From CBDFHJ01 sp965247635 (GTDB taxonomy: Bacteria > Chloroflexota > Dehalococcoidia > Lucifugimonadales > Australimonadaceae): DNA of 64,000 nt. The first letter of the stretch is position 1. Every line of letters begins with the position of its first letter. The position numbers and the translations under genes are program-made. Of this stretch, positions 50,040 to 58,528 are shown piece by piece. The notes below the pieces were generated by a model that was given only the letters and a program-made list of their open reading frames with translations, did not search any database and was not told the origin of the DNA. The stretch is from the NCBI GenBank assembly GCA_965247635.1, contig CBDFHJ010000010.1, forward strand, positions 434,001 through 498,000. Reading direction: 5' to 3'.

Positions 50040-50700
50040 TCACGTGGTCAATGCTGGTAATCGTTCGCTCAGTTGCGACCACTCGTCCGCTGAGAGGAGC
50101 TGCTGAGCAATCCCCTTGATGGCGCCAAACGCTTCGGGGGGCGCGTCCTCCTGGTACATGCGAAGGAACCCTTCCCGCTCGTCTAGCGACTGGTAGCGCA
50201 ACATCCAGGATAGGGCCCTCCTGGAAGAAGTCAGACGGGACATGGGCGCCCATCTTGCCTGCTATGGCCGCCTGATCGGGCTGCGAAAGGTGCTGTTCGG
50301 CCAGAGGAAGGAGCTCCTGCTCCTCTTGATCGAGATGATCGTTCAGCTCATGCTCCAGGCGGTGGAGTAGCCCATGGACTTGGTGGGTATCCCCCTCATC
50401 CAGTGCCGCCGCTACGTCGGCGCGGGCCGTCGCGACCCGCTTGTGCGCCTCCCGATACGCTTCCGATGTTCCCGGCGCCGCGGCGTCAAGCGCTGGAAAC
50501 AGGAACTGCTCCTCTCCGTCCTCGTGCACCTCAAGGACCCTGCGCCAGAGCCGGTATCGCTGCTGAAGCTGGATAAGCTCTTCGGTAGGACCTTCGGACT
50601 CACGCTCCGCACCCAGCTCATGAGCCTCCGTTGCCACCTCCTTCAGGTCACGACGCATGGGGTTGTGGATGAAACTGATCGCCGCTAGAGGGCCTGCCAT
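50040..50700 (-). pseudogene. Hemerythrin-domain protein with a frameshift
   Basis: The first frame codes a four-helix hemerythrin domain with metal-ligand residues: FIHNPMRRDL, EVHEDGEEQFLFPAL, and LNDHLDQEEQELLPLAEQHL. After DFFQEG the reading shifts. The continuation is in another frame: ALSWMLRYQSLDEREGFL to the stop at 50040, with EAFGAIKGIAQQLLSADEW. A one-base loss in a GGGCCC tract near 50213-50220 explains it. The unshifted frame would give a 238-residue product with an implausible tail. AAGGAGG precedes the ATG. The role would be O2 or NO sensing or storage. Confidence 0.75.
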
Positions 50701-50795
50701 CGCTTTCCTCCTTGATTTATTCTGGCTTATCGGGGATTTATCGGCTTATCGGGCGAGCTTATCCGAACTTGAGGCGCAAGAACAGGGTTGTCCTA

Positions 50796-51165
50796 TCACG
50801 CGGTCTTGGTCAGTCTTGCTTGGTTGCTCAATTGACGCCCCGCGCGGCTGAGCAGCCGAGCGTTGATCGCGACGATTACCGTCGACAGCGACATCAGCGC
50901 CGCGCCGCCGGCGGGGGGCATGACAAAGCCCACGTTATATAAGACGCCTGCTGCGAGTGGAATAGCGACGATGTTGTAGCCAGCCGCCCACCACAGGTTC
51001 TGCACCATCTTGGCGTAAGTGGCCTTCGCAAGCTGCACAATGGCCGCCACGTCCTGCGGGTCGGAGCGCACGAGCACGATGTCCGCCGACTCCACGGCCA
51101 CGTCTGTGCCTGCGCCGATGGCGATGCCCACATCCGCCTCCACCAGCGCCGGCGCATCGTTTACC
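50796..51165 (-). pseudogene. Copper-type P1B ATPase, C-terminal fragment
   Basis: Only about 122 residues remain. They begin inside the hinge motif (VNDAPALVEADVGIAIGAG, from the usual GDGVNDAP) and contain the last two membrane segments with NLWWAAGYNIVAIPLAAG, typical of Cu+/heavy-metal ATPases. The upstream part is cut off exactly where IS fragment C1 starts. The missing N-terminal 80 percent is not on the far side of the IS cluster. Confidence 0.85.
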
Positions 51166-51167
51166 GA

Positions 51168-51647
51168 GGTTACGTCAATAGGTGTGTAAACGACATCAGG
51201 CGGCGACCTTCTCAGCCGTTGATTCAATGGCGATTCCATCCGCATACTGTGCACCGAGATAGACGTCTTCGATCAACTCAGGGGCCTTCAGACGCCTGAA
51301 GCGCTGTTCGGCGACCATCAACATTTTCCAGATCACCGCTATCGCCCGATCGACCCTCTTATAGCGCTTGGCGGCATCGGTCCGAAGCCTGAGGGCCGCG
51401 AAGGGTGATTCTACCGGGTTCGTCGTGCGAAGGTGCCCCCAGTGCTCCTTTGGAAAGTCATAGAAGGTGACCATGCGGTCCCAGTCCCGCTCCAAGGCCT
51501 CTGAGGCCGCCTCGTAGGAATGGTCGCCGCACCACCTGGTGAACACCGTCCTGAGCCGCTCAGCCTCTGTCCGAGTCGGCGCGTAGGGGGGATAGTACGC
51601 AGCATGAGCTTGGCCTGGTCCTGTTGTCGCTTTGGAAGCTTGGCGAG
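51168..51647 (-). mobile_element. IS256 fragment C1
   Basis: The element end GGTTACGTCAATAGG and the last third of the transposase gene, to AAGCTTGGCGAG. It codes ATAPTR-less C-terminal sequence and carries a 2-bp expansion (GGGGGG) that shifts the frame. Same break point as fragments B and C2. Confidence 0.9.
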
Positions 51648-51666
51648 AGGTTACGTCAATAGTGGA

Positions 51667-52111
51667 GGTTACGTCAATAGGTGTGTAAACGACATCAGGC
51701 GGCGACCTTCTCAGCCGTTGATTCAATGGCGATTCCATCCGCATACTGTGCACCGAGATAGACGTCTTCGATCAACTCAGGGGCCTTCAGACGCCTGAAG
51801 CGCTGTTCGGCGACCATCAACATTTTCCAGATCACCGCTATCGCCCGATCGACCCTCTTGTAGCGCTTGGCGGCATCGGTCCGAAGCCTGAGGGCCGCGA
51901 AGGGTGATTCTACCGGGTTCGTCGTGCGAAGGTGCCCCCAGTGCTCCTTTGGGAAGTCATAGAAGGTGACCATGCGGTCCCAGTCCCGCTCCAAGGCCTC
52001 TGAGGCCGCCTCGTAGGAATGGTCGCCGCACCACCTGGTGAACACCGTCCTGAGCCGCTCAGCCTCTGTCCGAGTCGGCGCGTAGGGGATAGTACGCAGC
52101 AGCTTGGCGAG
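51667..52111 (-). mobile_element. IS256 fragment C2
   Basis: A second tandem fragment in the same orientation as C1, ending at the same AGCTTGGCGAG. It lacks a 33-bp stretch that lies between two AGCTTGG repeats in the full element, as expected from slippage. A 15-bp stub of the element end precedes each following copy. Confidence 0.9.
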
Positions 52112-52128
52112 AGGACGTCAATAGTGGA

Positions 52129-53474
52129 GGTTACGTCAATAGGTGTGTAAACGACATCAGGCGGCGACCTTCTCAGCCTGATTCAATGGCGATTCCATCC
52201 GCTGTTAGACGTCTTCGATCAACTCAGGGGCCTTCAGGCTGAAGCGCTGTTCGGCGACCATCAACATTTTCCAGATCACCGCTATCGCCCGATCGACCCT
52301 CTTGTAGCGCTTGGCGGCATCGGTCCGAAGCCTGAGGGCCGCGAAGGGTGATTCTACCGGGTTCGTCGTGCGAAGGTGCCCCCAGTGCTCCTTTGGGAAG
52401 TCATAGAAGGTGACCATGCGGTCCCAGTCCCGCTCCAAGGCCTCTGAGGCCGCCTCGTAGGAATGGTCGCCGCACCACCTGGTGAACACCGTCCTGAGCC
52501 GCTCAGCCTCTGTCCGAGTCGGCGCGTAGGGGATAGTACGCAGCATGAGCTTGGCCTGGTCCTGTTGTCGCTTTGGAAGCTTGGCGAGCACGTTTACGAT
52601 CTTGTGGTTCCAGCAGCGTTGCTCTGCCGCCTGCGGATAGACGTTGCGCAGAGCTCCCCAGATGCCCAGGTGTCCGTCCCCAACCACCAGCCTCGGGCAC
52701 TCCAGCCCGCGGCGCCTCATGTCCCTGAGCACATCGGACCAGTTCTCTGTGGACTCCCTGCATCCGGGAACAGCGCTCACCACCACCTTGCTCCCGTCGA
52801 TCAGGGCCGCCACCACCACCAGTACTGCCGCCTTCTCCTTCTCAAGACCAGCCTTGACGTAGACTCCATCCACCCACATGTAGACCACTTCCAGGTCATC
52901 TAGGGGCCGGCTGCGCCATTGGGCAAGCTCATCGTTCCACTTGGACTTCAACCGGGCCACCGTGCTCGCCGATACCGGTGCGTCCTCTCCCAGCAGCCCC
53001 CGCAAAGCCAGATCGGAGTCGCCTTCGGATAGACCGTGCAGGTACAGCTCGGGGATCAACTCAGCAACCTTCCTGGTCCTGTTGACGAACAGCGGCAGCA
53101 GCCGGCTCTCGAACTGCTCCTCGGTATCGCGGACTCGCGGCCGCCTCAGCTGTATCGTTCCCGAACTCAGCGTAAGCCTCCGGGCTCTGCCGTATCCGTT
53201 CCGATAGCCGGTATCGTTGTCCGAGTCGGATCTGAGCGCCGACTTCGCCCTTCCCAGAAACGCCGTCACCTCCTCCTCCAGCAACTCCTGGATCAGCCTC
53301 TGGACCTGGCTTCGCACCCAATCCTCCAACTGCTCCCACTCCGGCCTTGACTCCGACCTACTCTCAGTGCTTTCCTTCCTCATGGGCGGTCTATCTCCTC
53401 TCTTGGGCCTCGAGCCCGTGTTGTTCAGAGAGAGGGTACACCGCCTGACTGTTTACACACTTTTTGAAGATACC
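52129..53474 (-). mobile_element. IS256-family insertion sequence, near-complete copy C3
   Basis: Covers the whole element but has three small deletions within the first 110 bp (near 52180, 52202 and 52238), so the end of the transposase is altered. The right end reads GGTATCTTCAAAAAG inward and abuts the broken methyltransferase gene. No target duplication between 51165 and 53475. Confidence 0.9.
52205..53383 (-). CDS. IS256-family transposase, C-terminally shortened
   Basis: A 392-residue transposase, nearly identical to the copy at 43212-44453 through the DDE residues (WVDGVYV, VVGDGHLG, NPVESPF). It has one extra Val and an Ile-for-Ser change near residue 200. An in-frame deletion removes two residues (QRFSLKAPE), and a second deletion brings a stop after IEDV, removing the last 20 residues. 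Probably inactive or weak. Confidence 0.85.
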   Translation of the reverse strand: MRKESTESRSESRPEWEQLEDWVRSQVQRLIQELLEEEVTAFLGRAKSALRSDSDNDTGYRNGYGRARRLTLSSGTIQLRRPRVRDTEEQFESRLLPLFVNRTRKVAELIPELYLHGLSEGDSDLALRGLLGEDAPVSASTVARLKSKWNDELAQWRSRPLDDLEVVYMWVDGVYVKAGLEKEKAAVLVVVAALIDGSKVVVSAVPGCRESTENWSDVLRDMRRRGLECPRLVVGDGHLGIWGALRNVYPQAAEQRCWNHKIVNVLAKLPKRQQDQAKLMLRTIPYAPTRTEAERLRTVFTRWCGDHSYEAASEALERDWDRMVTFYDFPKEHWGHLRTTNPVESPFAALRLRTDAAKRYKRVDRAIAVIWKMLMVAEQRFSLKAPELIEDV

Positions 53475-53853
53475 TCGCCATGAGCGCCATACCACAGACC
53501 GCCGAGTCGAACCGATGCTCACCAAGGGCCAGCAACTGGAGCTCGTCCGTGGCGTCTACGCGCAGGTACTCGATGCGCTCGCCATACTCCTTGCTCCGCC
53601 CCTTGGCTAGCTCAAGCATCTGCTCGGCGATATCGCAGGCCACAACGCGGCAACCCAGGTCAGCCATACGTCGCGAAAAGAGTCCCGTTCCGCAGGCGAT
53701 ATCCAGCACAAGGTCACCTTGGCGGAGTCCTAGAAGCCGCTCTTGGGCAGGCCCGACCAGCAATCGGTGATGGTCATTGCCTTCCTGGCCCATGCGCGCA
53801 TCCCAGAAGGCGGCGTTCGCGTCCCAGATATCTCGGACCTCTTGGTTCAGCAT
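53475..53853 (-). pseudogene. Class I SAM-dependent methyltransferase, C-terminally truncated by IS256
   Basis: The first 126 residues of a methyltransferase: WDANAAFWDARMGQEGNDHH, the SAM-binding motif I VLDIACGTGLFSRRMA, VVACDIAEQMLELAK (motif II) and RFDSAVCGMALMA. The IS end follows directly. The C-terminal half, which includes the substrate region, is absent. The frame runs on for 16 residues into IS sequence. The upstream sequence shares AGAATAAATC with that of the hemerythrin gene. Confidence 0.85.
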
Positions 53854-53951
53854 GGTGGGTTCCTCGGCGATTTATTCTCTGAGGACGGTCCTGGTTCAGG
53901 TGGGTAAAGGTGATGGATATGCAAGCGGAGGTCCAAGAGGAGCCAAGCGCA

Positions 53952-54980
53952 TCACCGGGCCACTGGCCGTGGCGCCCTTTGCACCGCTCCCGCGCGGGCA
54001 AGTAGCTCGGTCATGGCCAGCTCCTCGGAGACCACGCCCGTCTTCATGGCCACGTCCGTCTCCACCAGCAGCCGGTAGAGCTGGCGCACCTGGTCTGACG
54101 AGAAGCGCCGCGCCTGCTCGATGGTCTTCCGTAGCACGAACTCCTGGGCGATACCCAGGCGGCCGTCCCACTCGGCCTGGGGTACTTTCTCCTGGGCCAA
54201 CGCCTGGGCCAGGGCTACCAGCCTGGCCTGCCGGCCGATCATACCCAGCAGGTACGGGCCGGTGCTACCCGTTTCCATCAGGCGCTCGGTCAGGCGAAAG
54301 GCGTCGTCGGTGCGCCGCTCCATGATGGCGTCGACCAGGGCAAAGACGTTGGTCTCCCTGGCGGACGACACAAGGGTCCTAATGTCTTCGACGTCGGCGG
54401 GCCGGTCGCGGCAGTAGGTCGCCAGCTTTTCCAGCTCGGTATCCATCGCCCACAGGTTGCTTCCCACCAGGTCCACCAGCTCGGCCACCGCCTGGCCGCT
54501 GATGTCTCCGCCCTTCTGGACCATGCGGTCTCGGACCCAGCGCGACAGGGCCTCGCGGCGCAAAGCGGGAAACTCCTGGACCTGGGCCGTTGGGGCCAGC
54601 TCTTTGAACAGGGAATTGTCGCGGGAAAGGCGGCCATCCACGAAGGCCACGTCCGAGGTAGGCGGTAGCTCCTGGAGGGCGTCGGCAAGTCCGGGAGCAG
54701 GTGAGGCAGCGATCCTTGCGGCCGCCGCACCCCTGCCGCGGCGCGACGTCTGACGCTGGGGCTCCGCCGTGGCCAGCAGGCCGCGCACGATGACCAAGCG
54801 CCGCTCGGCCAGGAACGGCACCACCTGGGAGGCCGCCATGAGCAGGGCCAGGTTAAAGGAAACGCCGTCCAGCTGGGTGACGTTGGACTCCCAGAGGTCG
54901 CGAGGTCCCACCGCCCGGTACAGGTCCCGCAGGGCCTCCTGGGCGGAGAACGTGTCATCGCCGTGGAACACATAAATCAA
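53952..54980 (-). CDS. holA: DNA polymerase III subunit delta
   Basis: Clamp-loader subunit that opens the beta clamp. It has 342 residues. The N-terminal AAA+-like fold begins YVFHGDDTFSAQEALRDL, followed by VPFLAERRLVIVRGL. The middle is helical, with LWAMDTELEKLATYCRD and ETNVFALVDAIMERR. The C-terminal collar includes LLGMIGRQARLVALAQALAQ. As usual for delta it lacks a P-loop. Stop codon 98 bp from the methyltransferase start. Divergent from the DUF1232 gene with 57 bp between them. Confidence 0.9.
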   Translation of the reverse strand: MIYVFHGDDTFSAQEALRDLYRAVGPRDLWESNVTQLDGVSFNLALLMAASQVVPFLAERRLVIVRGLLATAEPQRQTSRRGRGAAAARIAASPAPGLADALQELPPTSDVAFVDGRLSRDNSLFKELAPTAQVQEFPALRREALSRWVRDRMVQKGGDISGQAVAELVDLVGSNLWAMDTELEKLATYCRDRPADVEDIRTLVSSARETNVFALVDAIMERRTDDAFRLTERLMETGSTGPYLLGMIGRQARLVALAQALAQEKVPQAEWDGRLGIAQEFVLRKTIEQARRFSSDQVRQLYRLLVETDVAMKTGVVSEELAMTELLARAGAVQRAPRPVAR

Positions 54981-55012
54981 GGAGTCGCCTTTCGCGGCCT
55001 CGGAGCGCCTCC

Positions 55013-55018
55013 TATAAT
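55013..55018 (+). promoter_or_regulatory. TATAAT -10 box of the DUF1232 gene
   Basis: A perfect TATAAT 20 bp before the start codon at 55038; the -35 is poor (TTCGCG, 16 bp upstream). The box overlaps an in-frame ATG at 55017, which argues that this ATG is not the start. Confidence 0.55.
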
Positions 55019-55037
55019 GGCGCTAAGGAGGAAAGTA

Positions 55038-55364
55038 GTGCTGCGCCTGCTCGGTTACCTGCTCGCTCGGTTTACCACGATAGTGTATCTCATGCGCCAC
55101 CCGGGAGTGCCGCCTTGGCTCAAGCTGCTGCCGGTGATCGCCGTGGCATACGTCGTCTTCCCCCACGACTTCTTAAAAGACACCCTTCCCGTGGTGGGTT
55201 GGATGGACGACATATGGGTCTTCTTCATACTCATGACCATTTTCACCGCCTTGGGTGGCGCACTCGCCTCGCGTCAGCAAAAGCGTCGCGACGCCAAGAC
55301 CATCACGACACGGTACGAGGTCTTGGAGGAGGGGGAGGAGGGAGAAGATGAAGAGAAACCCTAG
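55038..55364 (+). CDS. DUF1232 (YkvA-like) membrane protein
   Basis: A 108-residue protein. It has a first helix (LRLLGYLLARFTTIVYLM) and the family core VPPWLKLLPVIAVAYVVFP with HDFLKD and VVGWMDDIWVFFILM, in place of the usual SPIDLIPD...GYIDD. It ends in a charged, Glu-rich tail. The GTG at 55038 with AAGGAGG 8 nt upstream is taken as the start, over the ATG at 55017 inside the -10 box. Function unknown in the family; small membrane proteins of this group are common. Confidence 0.8.
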   Translation: MLRLLGYLLARFTTIVYLMRHPGVPPWLKLLPVIAVAYVVFPHDFLKDTLPVVGWMDDIWVFFILMTIFTALGGALASRQQKRRDAKTITTRYEVLEEGEEGEDEEKP

Positions 55365-55518
55365 AAGTGCGCCCGCGCAGGAGGGCAGGATTCAAGTGAG
55401 TTCGCGTTGGGAACATCGAGTTGAGATCCTCTGGAACCGGGTAGGAGACGAGGCTGACGTGATGAATGATGGTGGAGACGTCGCCAGCCTACTTAATGCC
55501 AGAGGAGCTGAGGGATGA
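55348..55518 (+). CDS. Possible small protein overlapping the DUF1232 gene end
   Basis: A 56-codon frame starting MKRNPRSAPAQEG behind a GGAGGGAG-rich stretch and overlapping the DUF1232 tail by 17 bp. The product has a helix RVEILWNRVGDEADVM and no known motif. It may be chance. Confidence 0.25.
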   Translation: MKRNPRSAPAQEGRIQVSSRWEHRVEILWNRVGDEADVMNDGGDVASLLNARGAEG

Positions 55519-55669
55519 GAGCTCGTGTGCGTCGTGCCTCAGCACGGCCCAGACCCTTCACAGGTCAACTACGTGGCCTACTTTAAGAGACGTAGCGAGT
55601 AGGGGGACCTAAAGGTCAAATTGCCCACCGTCAGACGCTATCCCAAATTGACCTAGATTTCGGTCGTAT

Positions 55670-55960
55670 GCTAGAGTGAGGCATCCGCGAGGAAGGGAAG
55701 TAGTAGGGGACACCCCACCCCAGCGAGCTGGCGATGGGTGTGAGGCCGGTGGTGTTAGGACCCTGAACTCGTCCTGGAGCGGCCAGCCTGAAAGAGCCAT
55801 AGGGGCACCCCGGAAAACCGCTTGATTTTCTGGGGCCAGGTAGTAGGGCGGCGGAGCGCACCGTTATCGCGTCAATGGAGTTGCTCCCCGAAGCACGGGG
55901 GGAACGAGGGTGGTACCGCGGGCGTAATTATCCCGTCCCTTGCATGGGGACGGGATTTTT
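55670..55960 (+). promoter_or_regulatory. Leucine T-box riboswitch controlling leuS
   Basis: The T-box sequence GGGTGGTACCGCG is at 55908-55920. Stem I carries GAAGTAGTAG and GCGAGCTGGCGATGGG with GTGTGAGGCCGG. The specifier loop has GAACTCG with the Leu codon CTC at 55768-55770, and GCCTGAAAGAG follows. The terminator is ATCCCGTCCC/GGGACGGGAT (55930-55956) followed by T5. Uncharged tRNA-Leu (anticodon GAG) would favour the antiterminator and switch on leuS. The 55519-55669 stretch upstream holds nothing else apart from a TTGACC at 55648. Confidence 0.93.
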
Positions 55961-55978
55961 GTTGAGTGGAGCGTGAGG

Positions 55979-58456
55979 ATGGCCACGGTTAGAAAGGCAC
56001 AGCTTCGGTACGACCCGCGGGCGCTGGACAGGAAGTGGCAGGAGCGATGGGCGGCGGACCGTCTCTACCAGGTGGACGATAACGATCCGCGCCCACCGTG
56101 GTACGAGTTGACCATGTACCCGTACCCCTCGGGCGACCTGCACATCGGCCACTGGTACACCATGGCCCCGTCGGACGCCCATGCGCGCTTCATGCGGATG
56201 CGCGGCTACAACGTGCTGCACCCCATGGGGTTCGACGCCTTCGGCTTGCCGGCGGAGAACGCCGCCATTCAGCGGGGCATCCATCCCTACCAGTGGACCA
56301 TGGCCAACATCGACCGGATGCGCCAGCAGCTGCGCTCCATGGGGGCGGTTTACGACTGGGACCGGGAGATCGTCACCTGCCTACCGGAGTACTACAAGTG
56401 GAACCAGTGGTTCTTTCTTCGGCTCTACGAGAAGGGGCTGGCGTACCGGGCCATGGCAACGGCGAACTGGTGCCCCGGGTGCAACACGGTGCTGGCTAAC
56501 GAGCAGGTCGTCGACGGCCGGTGCGAGCGCTCGGGCGACGTGGTGGAGCGCCGGGAGATGGAGCAGTGGTTCCTGCGCATCACGGCCTACGCGGACGAGC
56601 TGCTGGACTTCGCTGGACTTGTGTACTGGCCCGAGCGCATCAAGGTCATGCAGTCAAACTGGATCGGCCGTAGCGAGGGCGCGGACATCTCCTTCGACAT
56701 CTCCGAGTACGGCCTGGACGAGAAGGAAATCACCACGTTTACGACGCGGATCGATACCGTGTTCGGCGTGACGTTCCTCGTCTTGGCGCCGGAGCACCCG
56801 CTGGTGGCCAGGCTGACCACACCCGGCCAGCGCGACGAGGTGGAGGCGTACGTGGCGTATGCCAGGAGGGCCACCGAGATCGAGCGGCTCTCCACCGAGC
56901 GGGAGAAGACGGGCGTCTTTACGGGCGCCTACGCGGTGAACCGGCTCAACGGCGACCGGATACCGGTCCTCCTCGCCGACTACGTGCTGCTCAGCTACGG
57001 TACGGGCGCCGTGATGGGCGTGCCCGCCCACGACCAGCGTGACTTCGAGTTCGCCGAGAAGTACGGCCTGGAGATACGGGTGGTGGTGGCGCCGCCAGGA
57101 TGGCAAGCGGGCGATGCGCTTTCCGAAACGTACCTGGAGAAGGAGGGCACCCAGGTCAACTCCGGGAAGTTTAACGGGATGCCTGCCTCGCAGGGATACG
57201 AGGCCATCGCCGACGAGATCGGGGCCCAGGGCTGGGGCCAACGCACCGTCTCGTATCGCATGCGCGATTGGCTAATCTCCCGCCAACGCTATTGGGGGAC
57301 GCCTATCCCCATGGTGTACTGCGACGCCTGCGGCACGGTGCCTGTGCCCGACGACCAGCTCCCCGTGCTGCTGCCCGAGGACGCGGAATTCAGGCCGACG
57401 GGCGAATCGCCCCTGCGGCTGCACCAGGGCTTCTACCACACCACGTGTCCTCGATGCGGCGCCGGCGCCCACCGCGAGACCGACACCATGGACACCTTCG
57501 TGGACTCGTCCTGGTATTTCTTACGCTTTGTAAGCCCTAACGAAAATGAGATGCCCTTTGCGGCGGCGTCCGCCGAGCGCTGGTGCCCCGTGGACCAGTA
57601 CACGGGAGGCGCCGAGCACGCGGTGATGCACCTGCTCTACGCTCGCTTTTTCACCAAGGCGCTCCGCGACCTGGGGCTGGTGAAGTTTGGTGAGCCGTTT
57701 CTGCGGCTGTTCAACCAGGGCACCATCCTGTCGGAGCACACGAAGATGAGCAAGAGCCGGGGCAACGTCATCGCGCCCGACGAGTACGTGGAGAAGCTGG
57801 GCGCCGACGTGGTCCGCCTCTACCTGATGTTCATCGGCCCGTGGGAGGGCGGCGGCGACTGGAGCGACTCCGGCATCAACGGCGCGGCGCGGTGGGTGAA
57901 CCGCCTGTGGGAGCTGTGCCTGCGCGACCCAACCACCCTCGCCACGGAGGCCGCGCCGGGTGACCGGGACATCCTTCGTCATGTGCACCAGACGGTCCGT
58001 CGGGTGGTCACGGACCTGGAGCGGTTCAAGTTCAACACGTCTATCGCCGCGCTGATGGAGCTGACCAACGCGCTGGCGCCGGCCTACGAGGCCGGAATGG
58101 TGTCGCAGACGGTGTGGAAGGAAGCCGTCCGGGACCTGCTTCTGCTGCTGGCGCCCATGGGGCCGCACATCGCCGAAGAGCTTTGGGAGCGTACCGGCGG
58201 TCCCTACAGCATCCACGGCCAGCCGTTGCCGCAGTGGGACGACGCCCTGGCGGCGGTGGAGGAGGCGACGCTGGTGGTGCAGGTCGGCGGCAAGGTGCGG
58301 GACCGCATTACCGTGTCAGCCGACATCGCCGAGGAGGACGCCAAGCGGACGGCCCTGGAGAGCCCGCGCGTCCGCGCTCACACCGACGGCAAGGAGCTGG
58401 CCAACGTCGTCTACGTCCCCGGCCGCTATCTGGTCAACGTGGTGGTGAAAGGATAG
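55979..58456 (+). CDS. leuS: Leucyl-tRNA synthetase
   Basis: Charges tRNA-Leu. It has 825 residues. The class I HIGH motif appears as DLHIGHWYTM, and KMSKS as TKMSKSRGNVI. The zinc region is NWCPGCNTVLANEQV. The CP1 editing domain spans about 220-400 and includes TTRIDTVFGVTFLVLAPEH and GVPAHDQRDFEFA. The anticodon and C-terminal domains end in VQVGGKVRDRITVSADIAEE. The ATG at 55979 follows GTGAGG; a frame from 55940 would start inside the T-box terminator. Bacterial-type insert order; no second leuS visible. Confidence 0.96.
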   Translation: MATVRKAQLRYDPRALDRKWQERWAADRLYQVDDNDPRPPWYELTMYPYPSGDLHIGHWYTMAPSDAHARFMRMRGYNVLHPMGFDAFGLPAENAAIQRGIHPYQWTMANIDRMRQQLRSMGAVYDWDREIVTCLPEYYKWNQWFFLRLYEKGLAYRAMATANWCPGCNTVLANEQVVDGRCERSGDVVERREMEQWFLRITAYADELLDFAGLVYWPERIKVMQSNWIGRSEGADISFDISEYGLDEKEITTFTTRIDTVFGVTFLVLAPEHPLVARLTTPGQRDEVEAYVAYARRATEIERLSTEREKTGVFTGAYAVNRLNGDRIPVLLADYVLLSYGTGAVMGVPAHDQRDFEFAEKYGLEIRVVVAPPGWQAGDALSETYLEKEGTQVNSGKFNGMPASQGYEAIADEIGAQGWGQRTVSYRMRDWLISRQRYWGTPIPMVYCDACGTVPVPDDQLPVLLPEDAEFRPTGESPLRLHQGFYHTTCPRCGAGAHRETDTMDTFVDSSWYFLRFVSPNENEMPFAAASAERWCPVDQYTGGAEHAVMHLLYARFFTKALRDLGLVKFGEPFLRLFNQGTILSEHTKMSKSRGNVIAPDEYVEKLGADVVRLYLMFIGPWEGGGDWSDSGINGAARWVNRLWELCLRDPTTLATEAAPGDRDILRHVHQTVRRVVTDLERFKFNTSIAALMELTNALAPAYEAGMVSQTVWKEAVRDLLLLLAPMGPHIAEELWERTGGPYSIHGQPLPQWDDALAAVEEATLVVQVGGKVRDRITVSADIAEEDAKRTALESPRVRAHTDGKELANVVYVPGRYLVNVVVKG

Positions 58457-58503
58457 TCTTGGGGACCCCTTTCTGGCCAGAAAGGGGTCCCCAAGACTAT
58501 CCT
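58450..58503. terminator. 54-bp perfect palindrome between leuS and sbcC
   Basis: Two 27-bp arms with no spacer, centred at 58476/58477. The left arm contains the leuS stop codon. Convergent genes flank it, so it can act as a bidirectional transcription end, though no T-run follows on either side. A spacer-less palindrome of this length can extrude as a cruciform or a replication hairpin. Confidence 0.7.
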
Positions 58504-58528
58504 CAAAGACCTGGAGTTTCCATGGCTC

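Noticed and set aside
55940..55978. Upstream leuS start
   Set aside because: It would begin inside the T-box terminator and lacks a ribosome site; the ATG at 55979 fits the family start.
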